From: Pyrrhosoma nymphula
Lineage: Eukaryota > Arthropoda > Insecta > Odonata > Coenagrionidae
NCBI GenBank assembly: GCA_963573305.1
Contig: OY754328.1
Span: 41,779,822-41,843,821 of the forward strand
Reading direction: 5' to 3'
DNA length: 64,000 bases
Part shown: positions 11,223 to 23,080 of the stretch, piece after piece
How positions within the stretch are numbered: position 1 is the first letter of the stretch
How the letters are laid out: every line of letters begins with the position of its first letter
The notes under the pieces: model-generated
What the model was told of the DNA's origin: nothing
Database searches by the model: none
What the model saw: the letters and a program-made list of their open reading frames with translations, nothing else
Position numbers and translations under genes: made by a program

Positions 11223-14200
11223 TCATTACAGTAATCTACCGGTTAGAGGTAGGTTGTGATGAAAGTCAGAGAATACCCAACGAACTCTTACACGTGCTGT
11301 GCCCTTTCTACCTCTTGTATTTCTTTCTTCATCTCAGCATAAGTCCTACCTTTCTTCATCCCGTCCATAAAACCGATTCTCTTCCTTCCCCTTCCCCGCT
11401 TACCCAACATCCTACCCTCTATCACGACCTTCAGCAAACCATCGTCCCTCATTACCCCTTCCAGCCACCTACCCTGCCTTCCCCTAATCTCATCTATAAG
11501 TTTCCTCTCCTCGCCCACCATGTCAAGCACTTCCTCATTTGTCTTCCTTTCCGTCCAACGCACCTTCTCCATCCTCCTCCACACCCACATCTCAAAAGCC
11601 TTCAGCCTATTTTCGTCTTCCTTTCTCAAGGTCCACGTTTCCGCCCCATACAACGCCACACTCCATATCAAGCTCTTTACTAGCCTCTTTTTTACATCCT
11701 TACTTAAGGTCCCCGTCATCAGCTCCCTTCTATTATTGAACGCTTCCTTCGCTAGCGCTATTCTCCTCCTAATGTCTTTGCTACTATGTCCTCTTTCTTC
11801 TAGCGTACTACCCAAGTAATTAAATTGTTCTACTTGCTCCAGTTTGTGACTTCCTACTCTTATCACCAGCTTCGCTTTCTTTGTCCTAGAGAATCTCATT
11901 ACTTTTGTTTTCCTATTATTTATCTTCATTCCGTATTTCTCACACTGCTTTTCCAGTGCATCTACTAAAGTTTGCAGTCCTTTCGATGACCAACTGACCA
12001 ACGCCTGGTCGTCTGCGAATCTAACCAACTTTATCCACTGGCCTCCTACTTTCATTCCCACGTCTAGCTCATCCCATGCCTCTCTTACCATTTCCTCAGC
12101 ATAGATGTTAAAAAGTAAAGGCGACAACGGGCACCCTTGCCGCACCCCGCGACCTATAACTGCCCACCCTGATTCACCGTCCGCTACCCTTACATGAGAC
12201 CTCTGACCCATATATAAGTTTCGGATGAGTCTCCTATCACGCCAATCTATTCCTATTTTCCCCAGTATCTGCATTAGTTTCTCCCAGTTTACTCTGTCAA
12301 ACGCCTTTTCGAAATCTACAAAACAAGCGAAAACATCCTGATTATGCTCTATGTTTCTATCTATAAGTGTCCTCATTACCGCAATCGCATCTCTGGTTCC
12401 CCTCCCCTTCCTAAACCCAAATTGGTCATCGCCTAAATAGCACTTTGCTCTGCTCTCCAACCTTCTATTTAGTATTCTAAGCAACACTTTTGCTGCGTGC
12501 GAAATTAAACTGATTGTTCTATACTCCTCGCATTTTGACGCTTTCTTCTTCTTCGGGATAGGTATTAACACTGTTTTCACGAAATCCTCTGGCCATACTC
12601 CTTCCTCGTAGATCCTGCGAATAAGTTCGAAAAACGATTTTCTCCCCCTACTACCTAGATTCTTCAGTAGCTCCGAAGGTAGGTTATCGGTTCCCACGGC
12701 TTTTCTACCCTTCATCTCTCTTAGTGCCCTCTCTATTTCACTCTCAAGTAACTCTGGTCCGAGGTTATCTTTATCTATTGTTCCTTCGTCCTCTAGCTCT
12801 AGGCTAAGGGGTCTATTCTCGCTGCCATATAGCTCCTCTACGTATTCTCTCCACCTTTCTTGGATATCTTCCTGTTCGATTAATATCTTTCCTGTTTTGT
12901 CCTTAACCTTTGGTATCGCTTGACCTCTCTTACCACCCGATAACATTTTCACCTTGGCGTACAAAGCGCCCACTTCCCCCTCCTCCTGCATCTTTTCCAT
13001 TTGCTCACATTGTCCCTTCCACCAGTTTTCTTTTGCCCGATTGGTCACTCGCCTGAGTTTATTATTCAATTCCTTGTACTTCCTCTTGCCTACGTCGGTG
13101 TTCACGTTTTTCCATATCCTTCTCTCCTCCATTTTCTTCATCATTTCTTCTGTAACCCACTGCTTCTTAACCCTCTTCTTTTCCACCGTTCCTATTGCTT
13201 TCTCTGCCGCTCTTGCAATGCCTGTTTTTATAACCTCCCATCTCTTCTCTATGGTTCCCATCCGCTTCTCTTCACCTATGTTCTTTTCTACTAGCTCTTG
13301 GTATTCCCTCCTTTTCAACCCTTTCAATGCTTCAAGGTTCCACCTCTTTATCTTCCTCCCTTTACAAAGCCTTTTGAATCTAACTTCACACTTCATCATC
13401 ACCAAGTTATGATCCGAGTCCGCATCCGCCCCTGGATAGCTACGAGAGTTTTTTACACTGTTCCTAAATCTCTGCCTCACCATTATATAATCAATTTGGT
13501 ATGTCCCGGTGTCACCCGGCATTTTCCATGTGTACCTGCGCCTGGGGTGATGTTTAAACCAAGTGTTTGTCACTACTAATTTATTTCTTCTACAAAATTC
13601 AACTGCCTTTTCCCCGCGATCATTTCTTCTTCCTAGCCCAAACCCTCCTACTTCCAATCCGTCCCTCCCTTCTCCCACCACTGCATTCCAGTCACCCATC
13701 ACTATCAGGTTTTTCTTCCCCGGCACTTCTCTAATTATTTCTTCTACTTGCTCGTACACCTCTTCCACCTCTTCCTCCCTATGGTTGCTCGTAGGCATGT
13801 ATACCTGGACCAGTACGAAATTCGTCGGGCGTGCTTTTATTTCTACCACTAGTATCCTGTCGTTCACCTGTTCAATGTTTACCACCCTCAGTCCCAACTT
13901 TGTGTTCAGTACCATGCCTACCCCCCGTTGACTCTCATCTCCCCCACTATAGATCACCCTGTAGTTATCACTCCAATAGTCCCCGCTATCCTTCCATCTA
14001 ACCTCGCACAATCCCAAAGCATCTATTTTTCCTTTTTCCATTTCCTGCTTAATATTTTCAAGCTTCCCGGCCCTCATCATGGTCCTTACGTTCCAAGTTC
14101 CTATTTTTACCAATGTTTTCCTCCTCCTCTTCCTCTTTTTCTTCTTCTTCTCCCTCCTTTCCCTTGTATCTTCTGATGATGATTCTGATTCTGTGCAAGG

Positions 14201-14545
14201 ATTTCGTGTGATGACGACCGCGGAGGCCTTGCCTCCCCCGCTGCCGGGCACGACACCCGCCCTAGTGGGCGGCGTCCCGTAGTTGCCAGGAATCAGATCT
14301 CTTTGGATGACTTTCATGTTCTGGGAAGTGATAGTTGAGAGGTATCCCACGCGACTCAACGGTATTTTTAACGTGACACCATCACGGAACTACCTTTCGT
14401 CTGGCTCCTACCCTTCGACCTATCTGGCATGGGTGGCCCTACCAGGAGCAATGTACTTGCTCCTGCCAGTCCAGCTCTAGGGGTCATTGGAACGCACAAG
14501 CCCTTCCACCACGTCAAGGTCGTAGTTCAAGGAAGAAGTGAGAAT
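11223..14545 (-). mobile_element. Apparently full-length RTE-type LINE with intact ORF
   Basis: About 3.3 kb on the minus strand. The 5' end is placed near 14541, where GC-richer sequence (reading CTTCTTCCTTGAACTACGAC) begins after AT-rich flank. A roughly 180-base leader precedes the long ORF. The 3' end is placed at about 11223, after a 65-base 3' UTR that ends ...GATTACTGTAATGAAT. The same last 90 bases recur at 41443-41540, where they end in AATG repeats; this fixes the 3' terminus independently. No clear target-site duplication was found. The element lacks a poly-A tail, as is usual for RTE elements, whose tails are short tandem repeats. An intact ORF suggests a relatively recent insertion. 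Confidence 0.85.
11288..14359 (-). CDS. Endonuclease-reverse transcriptase of RTE-type LINE (1023 aa, intact)
   Basis: Single uninterrupted frame. Residues 1-81 are a poorly conserved leader with a Lys/Arg block (70-80). An APE-type endonuclease occupies about 82-330, with TWNVRT (88-93), Glu in LCEVRW (117-122), GDWNAVVG (222-229), YQIDYIMV (287-294) and the catalytic SDHNLV (315-320). Reverse transcriptase spans about 545-830, with AVGTDNLPSELL (554-565), FGFRKGRGTRDAI (647-659), motif A FVDFEKAFDRVNWE (680-693, Asp 682), GVRQGCPLSPLLF (738-750) and the catalytic FADD (781-784). The RTE-style C-terminal domain follows (YLGSTLEE 848-855, LYGAETWTLRK 903-913, WRRMEKVRW 927-935). Expected role: nick target DNA and prime cDNA synthesis from its own RNA. 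Insect annotations often mislabel this endonuclease as craniofacial development protein 2-like. The start may lie upstream of the first Met; no catalytic residue is visibly lost. Confidence 0.92.
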   Translation of the reverse strand: MSRVGYLSTITSQNMKVIQRDLIPGNYGTPPTRAGVVPGSGGGKASAVVITRNPCTESESSSEDTRERREKKKKKRKRRRKTLVKIGTWNVRTMMRAGKLENIKQEMEKGKIDALGLCEVRWKDSGDYWSDNYRVIYSGGDESQRGVGMVLNTKLGLRVVNIEQVNDRILVVEIKARPTNFVLVQVYMPTSNHREEEVEEVYEQVEEIIREVPGKKNLIVMGDWNAVVGEGRDGLEVGGFGLGRRNDRGEKAVEFCRRNKLVVTNTWFKHHPRRRYTWKMPGDTGTYQIDYIMVRQRFRNSVKNSRSYPGADADSDHNLVMMKCEVRFKRLCKGRKIKRWNLEALKGLKRREYQELVEKNIGEEKRMGTIEKRWEVIKTGIARAAEKAIGTVEKKRVKKQWVTEEMMKKMEERRIWKNVNTDVGKRKYKELNNKLRRVTNRAKENWWKGQCEQMEKMQEEGEVGALYAKVKMLSGGKRGQAIPKVKDKTGKILIEQEDIQERWREYVEELYGSENRPLSLELEDEGTIDKDNLGPELLESEIERALREMKGRKAVGTDNLPSELLKNLGSRGRKSFFELIRRIYEEGVWPEDFVKTVLIPIPKKKKASKCEEYRTISLISHAAKVLLRILNRRLESRAKCYLGDDQFGFRKGRGTRDAIAVMRTLIDRNIEHNQDVFACFVDFEKAFDRVNWEKLMQILGKIGIDWRDRRLIRNLYMGQRSHVRVADGESGWAVIGRGVRQGCPLSPLLFNIYAEEMVREAWDELDVGMKVGGQWIKLVRFADDQALVSWSSKGLQTLVDALEKQCEKYGMKINNRKTKVMRFSRTKKAKLVIRVGSHKLEQVEQFNYLGSTLEERGHSSKDIRRRIALAKEAFNNRRELMTGTLSKDVKKRLVKSLIWSVALYGAETWTLRKEDENRLKAFEMWVWRRMEKVRWTERKTNEEVLDMVGEERKLIDEIRGRQGRWLEGVMRDDGLLKVVIEGRMLGKRGRGRKRIGFMDGMKKGRTYAEMKKEIQEVERAQHV

Positions 14546-17500
14546 AAAAATATTTAAAATGAATGGTATTAAGCATGAAATTAACAATTACATGTATCGT
14601 AACTTCAAATTTCGAATGTATATTACTTATTTTACGACTATAAAAAACATATTCGTATTTAAATTCTGGAGAACACTACATAATGCATAGAAAAAGAACT
14701 TTAGTTATAGGAGATCAAATTATTATTATTTATTATTATTAGAATTATTCCAAGGAATGGAGTTATTTTAATGCCTGAAATAAAAACCTAAATTGAAGAA
14801 CGACATATTGCAGTGGACTGAAAGTAATATAGTATTACTGAAACTACTACTAGTAAGGAATCCTCGCTTACTCTCCGATTCTTACTCCCCTTTATCGCTT
14901 CATTCACACTTCGTTGACCCTTCCTTTACGCTTTCTTGTCACCAGCGTAGATACTGGATTCTTCTTTTCAATCACTATTTCAATCAACAGGAATGCATAC
15001 AATCTGTGGTAATGTTGTCTTTTCTTCCTTTCCCAGTCTTCGGCCAACAGATCGATGAGCACCTCCGTAGATGAATAGGAGCGCGGGATAAAATGCTTTG
15101 CATTTCGACGTCACAAATTGTTCCCATTGTGATGTATCATGATACGCGCAAGCTGCCGATGCATCTCTGGTTTTCCGAAAGATTAGATGAAATCGTCGTT
15201 TGGGAGATGATGCAGGTATTTGGGTATTCGAAAAGAACAAGCCCTCACTGTCAGCCGGTACCAAAATGGCAGATCGCAACGTATTGACGAATGATGATCC
15301 CTCAATGTTGCCGAACCATTTCGAATTGATTGATCGGCCGGAAAGCTGAGTGGAGAGTATTGAGATCACAGTCCGTTATCAGTATAGCATCCATTTGACC
15401 AATACATTTAGTTCCTCTCAGCCATTAATCTCTCGTATTATTCGCATTAGGCTTTCAATCTTGACAATTCAACGTTTGGCTTTCTATGGATCATAAAGCT
15501 ATCAATTTCAATCGCGGTAACTGTCAAGGGCATTGGCATAGATGATTTGCCATTTTTTGCGTTGGTACCTTGGCAAAAGGAAACATTATTCAGCTAACTC
15601 CTGATGTTTTATAAATGGCTCTTTTGTGTGGGATCGTCTCATAGAAGAAGGGAGTCTTGATAGCTCATGAGTAGCCACTGAGCATCACCGTATGTAATCA
15701 CCGAATTCTGTGCTCGCATTTTCCCCCATAACGTCACATAAGGTTAGTAAAGGTAGGTGAGGATTGTTTGGAGCAGAATTTGCCGTTTCTTTTAAATGTT
15801 CTTCTTCATAACCTTCCCAAAGCTTCATTCCACTATTTAGTTGTCATTCACCCATAGCATTAATATTTGTTGGTTTTAACTAATAAGAATATTATTCCAA
15901 TGGCGTTTCGAGGGTGACCATCATTTCCCTGGAATTCTTTGCACGGACGCTGGAGAGACTAATCCTTCAAGGTAACCGTGTTTTCGCGGATTATACCTCG
16001 CGATTGCACATATAAGTGGTAAGTGATTATTATGTTTTGTCTTTTGGATTTGTGTGAAGAATGACAAATGTAGTTCTAAGAGGAATAATTTACATATTTG
16101 TAGTGCACAATCATCTGCCTCCTTTACGGCTAACGAGTTTGGCAAGGAATATATCCATCTTTTGAAACGTTGGTCAGTGTACACATGGAAAACTTCTCAG
16201 ATGGATAAATGAAGATGAAAAAAATATTAGATTAAGTTCAAAAGTATTTAGTAGAATCGCCAATAAGATATGGATTACTTTATCGCCCATAAAAAACAAG
16301 CATGAAAAACACAAACTACCGAAGAAAAACCATAAAACAGGGTGGCCAGATTTATCACCTTCCATCTTTTAAAATCCAACCTCACATGTTCATTTCTACT
16401 GGCAGAGAACTCTTATTGATTCGTGTTTACTTCCTTGGATGAGAAGGATTCGCACGCTTGCCAAAGTTTGAGAAAATGAGGACGGTAGTTTGCATGTGTT
16501 AGATTGAACGTAGTGATTATGGAAGACCTGAGACAGCTGGGGTCAAGAGAGCCGTATTAATAGGCATAGGCTTAATCAGTGCCTCTTCGAATTACAGAGT
16601 GAGCAGAGAGTGCTTGGGTAAATTTCCGGCACGAAGGTAATTCTGTGTCCATGTTACCCAGAGTATGGCGCCGGGTTTCCTATGATTGAATGTCCCTTCC
16701 TTAGGACAGAAAACTGTACTAGAGAATCTGTCATATGGTGTTCTACAAACGTAGTTCTTACGAAGCAAAATGAAATTACTTCTTCAGCGTACAAGCGATG
16801 GATCGGAGTAGGAGGTAAGCAGTATCCATTCTTTATTCCATAGTTTCGAGAAAAATGGAAAATATAAGGGATCATTAATAGTCAGATCTATGGGTCGGAT
16901 AATGATTTCGACTGTCGTTACAGTGAATGCATTTACTAAGTTCCGAATGTACAGGTACCTATTGAGACTAAAATATTGTTGGATTTCTGAGTTTTAATTC
17001 TTCAAGCAAGTTATCTTTTTAATAACACATTTCTTCTCTAAGGATTCCCACTTGAATAACAATATGTGTTTTATAACAATGAAAATGTATATTATGGAAT
17101 ATAATAGAAAGTTCATACGAAAAAGGATAATCATCAGGTTGAAAACGGCAATTACAACTAAGTCAAATAAACGACTGTGGATCTAAGTTCCGCACTCTAT
17201 TTCTAACTAGAGTTTTAATGAACTTTTTAACCAATTTTCTCTGACTTGGGCGAATTCCTACAATTGAAACATACCGATGCGATAAGCTGACAGAATGTGG
17301 TGTTTTGATGTGCAGCGCTCTTTGAAAGGAGAAAGGAGAAATAAAAGGGGAAGTTTGAATCGGAACATAAAAAGAGGTCAGAAGAGCGAAAATGATAAAA
17401 AAAGAGAACACACTCCCGTCGGTTAAATGAATGAACGGCCGACAGCGGAGGAAAATAATCGGACCGCAGGCATTGCGGCGAGACGGTTACCAAGGCAACG

Positions 17501-18536
17501 TGCCCATTGTTAACACTTGTGTCGACAGTTGACGATCGACAAACGAATTTAGCGCGGACGACCACTTAAGGGAATTGCCAGCCGTCAAACCAAACTCGAT
17601 CCCGAAAACTATTTCCCATTCCCACACCTAAAACCCTCCCCTACCTCTTCCCCCATGTTCCAACTTGCGCCATCTTTTATCCCGGAATTTCTCGGCTGGG
17701 AGTAGTGGGAGGGGTGGCGATTGGGAGGCGGGGGGGGGGGCGAGGGGGGAGGAGGAAACAGACGTACGTAATCGTGGTGGGCGACTCAAAGCGGGGATTC
17801 CACGATTAATCGTAATAAGTGCACCACGCGAAACGCACGTCTGAGCACGCGCTCGTAAATCATATCCAATTATACCCAATCACTTAGTGGCGGCGGTCGG
17901 CCGATAAGGACGCCCGAAATGCGGGTGTGGCGAGAAGCGAACCTTGGATCGGAGGAAGACGCTCTCTCCTTGGCAATCGGGGGGGGATATGCCTCTCCCG
18001 AGTGCGTGTGGAGGGTTGTTGGACTTGTGGAGACGGTTCAGTCTTCGGGAGGATGAGGAGGTGGGCGAGTGCCGAAAGGAAATTCTCCCCGTCCACTATC
18101 GTGGGATTGCCCGCCGGTAATAATGATGGGAGTGGGGCGATGGGGGAACTAATGACCCACATCCATCCATCCCACCGGCCGACGCCACGGGAACTTAATC
18201 CTTTCCTTCAATCCCTCCACATCACCAGAATTAGCTCCTCTTCACTCACAATGTGTCCTCATAAGTGGTTGGTTATGGTACTAGTTGCTAACATACCTTA
18301 TTAGTAGAATTATTGCTTTGTTTAGAGATTCGTGACTGAAATCCTAAGACTTAGAAGGCATAAACAATGAATGAATATTAGTATAATTAAGTTTGTAGCG
18401 GTGTCCGTCAGTCTGTCCGTTAATCCAGTCGGTTTTATTGTGTTTTCTCGCGGTGGTTGAGAGATTTGGAGGTGGAGAAAAGTGCGTTCAATGCAGAGCG
18501 TGTCCGCGCACAACATGTCAGTAGTTTTAGATTTTA
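14546..18536. other. No gene recognised; GC-rich island near 17.4-18.2 kb
   Basis: AT-rich spacer with an ATT-type microsatellite at about 14719-14740. From about 17440 to 18230 it becomes CpG- and GC-rich, with a run of Gs near 17730-17742. Both strands there are open by composition. It could be a promoter or CpG-rich regulatory stretch, but no start or splice pattern stands out. Confidence 0.4.
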
Positions 18537-18810
18537 TTTGTCCCTCCTTCACGCCCAAAAAATATAAATCCTAAATTTTTACACGGGTTGCGAACCTCCC
18601 AGGATGTTTTTAGTTTCAGTCCAGTTGGTTTCCGTTTTGTTAATTTCTCTCCTAAATTTTAAGCCAGAATAGTGAGGTTTGGTGCATTGAGTGTAGATTA
18701 TCGGTCTTCATGATTTGGTAGTAGTTATATATTTTCTTTGTCCCTCCTTCCCGCCCAAAAAATATAAATCCTAATATTTACGTGGGTTGCGAACCTCCCA
18801 GGATGGTTTT
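18537..18810. repeat. 75-bp direct repeat pair, 200 bp apart
   Basis: 18537-18610 and 18737-18809 share TTTGTCCCTCCTTC, GCCCAAAAAATATAAATCCT and GGGTTGCGAACCTCCCAGGA in the same order, with few mismatches. The offset is exactly 200 bases, so this is either a 200-bp tandem duplication whose unit has diverged in the middle, or two copies of a terminal module. It lies just upstream of the Penelope-like remnant at 18957-19435. The family is not recognised. Confidence 0.7.
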
Positions 18811-18956
18811 AATAATCGGCCTTATATCGATCTCTTGAGGTAGGTTAACCAATAGACTGCCTGCAAATCAGGCAGCAGGTCTGCTAGTTCTAAGTTAAGA
18901 ACGCATACGCAATGAAGAAACAAGAAGGATGTAACGCATTCCCAGCGAATAATATG

Positions 18957-19435
18957 AGTAAACTCTTCTCGGACTCTCCGCCGGTTTTTAAACTATTCAG
19001 ATATTTCAGGCCTCTTCAGCCAGATAAATCTGTCGTAGTTGAACACAGCATTAATTTGGACCATAGGTTTAAGTGGGACGACACAAAACTTCTTTGGCGA
19101 TCAGGAAATTTTTGGGACCAACTAACTAAAGAAGCCATTGAGATTCGGATGGAGGATAAAAATGTCAATCGCGGTTATAACAACATCATCAATGCTTGGA
19201 ATCCAATTCTGGATAGAAATTAGAAGGCAAGAGCTAAGCCTCCCCTGATTAACTGTCTTCGGAGTAAACAATCGGCTTCCTTCAAATCAAAAAAGGCCTA
19301 AAAAGTTACTATTTTATCTGGCTGAAATTAAGATTTGCGACATTCTCGCCCTGATAATGAGTGACGAGTTGTCTCTCGAAACGTCGGCAATTATGAATAG
19401 CTTAAACCGGAGGAGAGCCCGATAAGAGTTTACTC
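18957..19435 (+). mobile_element. Penelope-like element (PLE) 3' remnant with inverted tail
   Basis: A PLE C-terminal peptide (19013-19223) is followed by an untranslated tail with a hinge (about 19350-19388): CTGATAATGAG, a short stem-loop, then CTCGAAACGTCGGC. After the hinge comes GAATAGCTTAAACCGG ... AAGAGTTTACTC (to 19435). The left border, 18957-19012, is an inverted, diverged copy of that same tail: its reverse complement contains GAATAGTTTAAAAACCGG and AAGAGTTTACT. The remnant is therefore bracketed by outward-facing copies of its 3' end. PLEs are known to carry terminal repeats in direct or inverted orientation and partial inverted copies. Confidence 0.72.
19013..19223 (+). pseudogene. 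PLE GIY-YIG endonuclease region, C-terminal end
   Basis: About 69 codons ending in TAG. The run DKSVVVEHSINLDHRF, then DDTKLLWRSGNFWDQL and TKEAIEIRM, then NRGYNNIINAWNPIL, matches the conserved end of PLE proteins: AEHS..HRF, W..R..KEAIEI, N.N...G...AW.P. In PLEs this is the tail of the endonuclease domain fused to the reverse transcriptase. The GIY-YIG start and the entire RT are missing. The frame is open further upstream (to 18912), but that part is inverted tail sequence and unrelated. Inactive fragment. Confidence 0.8.
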
Positions 19436-19440
19436 AAATG

Positions 19441-22400
19441 AAGAAGCAAATTATACGTTCAAAAATTAAAGAGAAAAACGTTCTACAAAAATTTGAAAGA
19501 AAACTTTAGTGTGGAGCGTGGATCAAAACATCGGATTGAAGAAGCAGGACGGGCACACGGAGCGAAAACATCATCAGCTCAGAATGCCTTCTCGCTGAAG
19601 TGACAATAACAATTATCTGGAAGAGCTTCTGGTTCCTGTTGCATGTTCATTGGTTTAGCTCGAGCTTTCACATCCATAGCAGCCAGCATCATCAGGACCA
19701 TTGCTCCTTATGATGCTGCCTGCAATGGCAGCGTAAGCTCGAAGAAAATTAATGAAACCAGAATCTCATTCAGAGAATCCACATCACTGCGAAAATATAA
19801 CGATGCAAGCACATTTAAAAATACCCATGCTCACACTAAATATGATTACGAACTACATAACCATACCTAAAAGCATTCGTAGTATGTTCTTTATGCTCAG
19901 GATACAGAACAGATTGGAAACCGGATGCGATCACAAACTAGGATAGAGTAGCCGGAAGCACTCGTTTGGAGCATGGCTCTATGCGGATGAGGGAGGTAGA
20001 CATTTGGAAAAGAAACTTGAGAAGGAGAAAAACCTTCGCATTTTAGCATCGAAGGCGGCTGCTGAGTAGGAAGGATAAGATGAATAGGGAAACTCGTATG
20101 CAGTGCCGGCTTAAGTGGTCAAAAGTCACAGGCGGCCGGTCGGTGACTTATTCATTAATGTTAAAAAGGGACAGAAAGTATAAGAATCAGAAAATATTGC
20201 TAGCTTCCTGTATGTATTTCCATCCAAAATGACCTAATTTACTATATCTTAAAGTGAATGACAACCATTACTAACTTCAACGAAGAGCACAAAGAAATCG
20301 ATGGACTAACAATTTCTTTTAATAGTAGGTATTGTTGTCACTAACTCATTGAAAGGAACTGTGGTTGAAATTGCAAGGCAACTTCCGGCTGAAATTACTC
20401 ATTTCCACAAGCGTATAATGTAAAAATCCCTATTAACACTTTTCCTCGTAAAACATGAGGCTTGGAGACAACTTGCTCATTTAAAATTGTGTTCCTGACG
20501 GGAAAGGAAACCATAATATTGAGAGAATCGTTCTGAAACCCAAATAGTTTCCCTCAAATTAATGTGCGGCTTAAAACAATCACAATCATCGTATAAATTC
20601 TGTATTAGGGGCGGTTGATTAAAAATTTGTTCTCTCCTGTAAAATGGATTGAGCCGGCACTGCTCATAGGCTCTCTGAAATCCATACTGAAATTGAAAAA
20701 CAGGGTACCCACCCGCCGAGAACCACCTATTCTTACCCAAGGTGTCTATATCTCGTTAATGTCACCAACAATTTTTTCCTCATGTATCCTTTCAACGTAC
20801 GAAAACTGAGGATTCCTGACCTTGGTACTGATACTGAACTAATATTTCATATATTTCTCTTCCAAGCCACCCAAATGCCGATCTTTAATTTCCAACGTCT
20901 TTGCTATATTTACTTAAATATTTGCCACAAAATACCCATGCTAAGGTTGAAACTTATGCTGAATATTCTTTTGTTCATTCCCTTTTCTTAATTAATATGA
21001 AGCTATTAGTACAATTTCCTGCCAAAGGTACCGACCCTATGCGTGTTTGTGTACTTATGGCGTTCATATTTTTTCTCTACATAGCATTCGTTCGCGAAAG
21101 CACTCAGAGGTGAAAACATTCACGCACAATACGTGTTGAAAGTGGGAGTAGCGTATACGTATGGGAATGGACAACGTGGGGGATGGAGGGAAGGCGGCTG
21201 GAGGCCCACTGGAGACGAAAGAGGTCTGGCTGGACCGAGAATTGAATTTCTGGGTCCGGATTAGATTTCCAAAGCTATCGAACTTCATCCTGTAAATCCT
21301 GTCCTTGTTACGCTTAGGGAAGAAAAATGTCCTCAAAACAGGTCCCTTTGATTGTCTTTTTGACCCTGCTTACCGACCAGCAACTGGTGAAAAATTTAAC
21401 TTTGCCACATTCATTGGTTCCTTTTTAATTAAATATTGCCACGTTGCTGCCAAGATATTATTTCCTAATATTTTTCACAATTATCATTGGTGAGATAATT
21501 CCTTCTTATTTCATTTCTATAGCTTGTCAAAAATATTTAACCAAATTACTCCATGGAGAACTTGGCGAACATGGCGAACTGTTCTGATATTAAAGATTGG
21601 TCTCCAACATAAAAAACAGAAGATTTTTTCATGGTGGAGGATAGAAGCAAAAACAGCTCGAAGTCAAAATACAATAATAGCACTTTTTTCTTCCATTGTT
21701 CATAATAGAAAATCGGCATATGTAATTCCATTATTGTACTGTGAGTGTCATCTATGCATATAATGTCATCTATTACAGTATAAGCGTATTAAAAACCCAG
21801 TATTTGAATTTTTTAAGAGGAAACTGACCCTTAAGTTTTTATTTTTTGATAAAAGCATAAAAGAAATGCAAACAATGGTCTGCGTATAAACAATTTTCCA
21901 TTCTTGAACATATATGGGGGTGAAATATTTTGCTGTCTAAAGACCCCTCAACATTATAAACATAGACACCTCATCACTATAGCAACCTTCCGTTGCTAGC
22001 TGGCATTTTTGCTGTCTCAATAATTTTTAAAAATTACTATTTTAATTTTTATTTAACTTGCAAAAATAACTTTTTGACCTCACTATTCCTATTTTTTCAC
22101 TTGTTGTTTGAAAACTTGACCATCCTATGACCCCACGTACAATAATTCAGGCAATTTTCTGTTGTTGGGCTGGATGTATTATTTTGAAATTTTCCTTGAA
22201 ATTTCATCCCCTTTTCCTCTATCCTTTCCTTCGTGAATCCCACCCTCCCAAACCCCTCCTCGCCCCCCCCCCCCCCCCAATCCCCTCCTGCCAAGCCTCC
22301 CAGGAAATAGTATCCCCTTCCTCCCTTCTTTCCCGACGCTACGCTTTCGTGCTCCTTCGCTTTAAACACTGCGCTATAACTTAAGAAGTCGTGAGGGCCC

Positions 22401-23080
22401 CCCGCTCTGCAAATATCCCCATAACCAACCCACCCCCCTTCTCTTCCGTATAACGCAGGTGCGGTCTCAGAAATCTGCTTTTGCGGGAGACGTTATGGAA
22501 CATTATGGAGCCATTTCGACTCGCGCACGTGAGGCAAGGGAGAGATTTTGATCCGAGAGGAGAAAAGAATTGCAGACGGGAAAAAAGTACACGAATGCGC
22601 ATGCAGTGTCTGGCTTATGTAAAAAATGGAAAAAAGCTGCTCTATTTCACCCGAGTTTGCGATACGGGCGCAACCGAGAGGAAAGCACATCAATGCATTC
22701 CAACGTAAAGGAATTGCATGTTCCGAGGTCTGCTTCTCGTAAAGCTGTTTTTAATAGCAACGTTGCATCTGATATGTTTTTCTCTTCCTGCCTTATCGTT
22801 TGAACACGCCATTACTATTAGTGAATTACTACTACTACTGCTATTAGTGAATTACTCTTATTACTATTAGTGAGAGAATGATAATAAATTTATTCTTATA
22901 CATTTTTTATCATTTTTTTCCCTTCACATTTACTACACTGACTGAATTCGTTCAAATAAACTGATCACTTCGCAAGGAGAGTGAAACTCGTTACATATAC
23001 ATCAATAAACGTAGCTTATTACCTATAGTGACATTCGTAAATGTTTCTTGTGTTTGACACCGGGTAAGATTATTTAAATG
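19441..23080. other. No gene recognised; mixed AT-rich spacer with C-run
   Basis: Mostly AT-rich. A poly-C run of about 17 bases lies at about 22264-22280 inside a CT-rich island (22190-22450), followed by a GC-richer stretch to about 22740. A TTACTATTAG/ACTACT-type simple repeat is at about 22811-22875. Short open frames have no motifs. Confidence 0.45.

Noticed and set aside
11294..14282. Several plus-strand open frames within the RTE element
   Set aside because: They are antisense shadows of the intact minus-strand endonuclease-RT ORF.
17628..18304. Long open frames in a CpG-rich block
   Set aside because: Open on both strands, composition-driven; no start or splice support or family motif.
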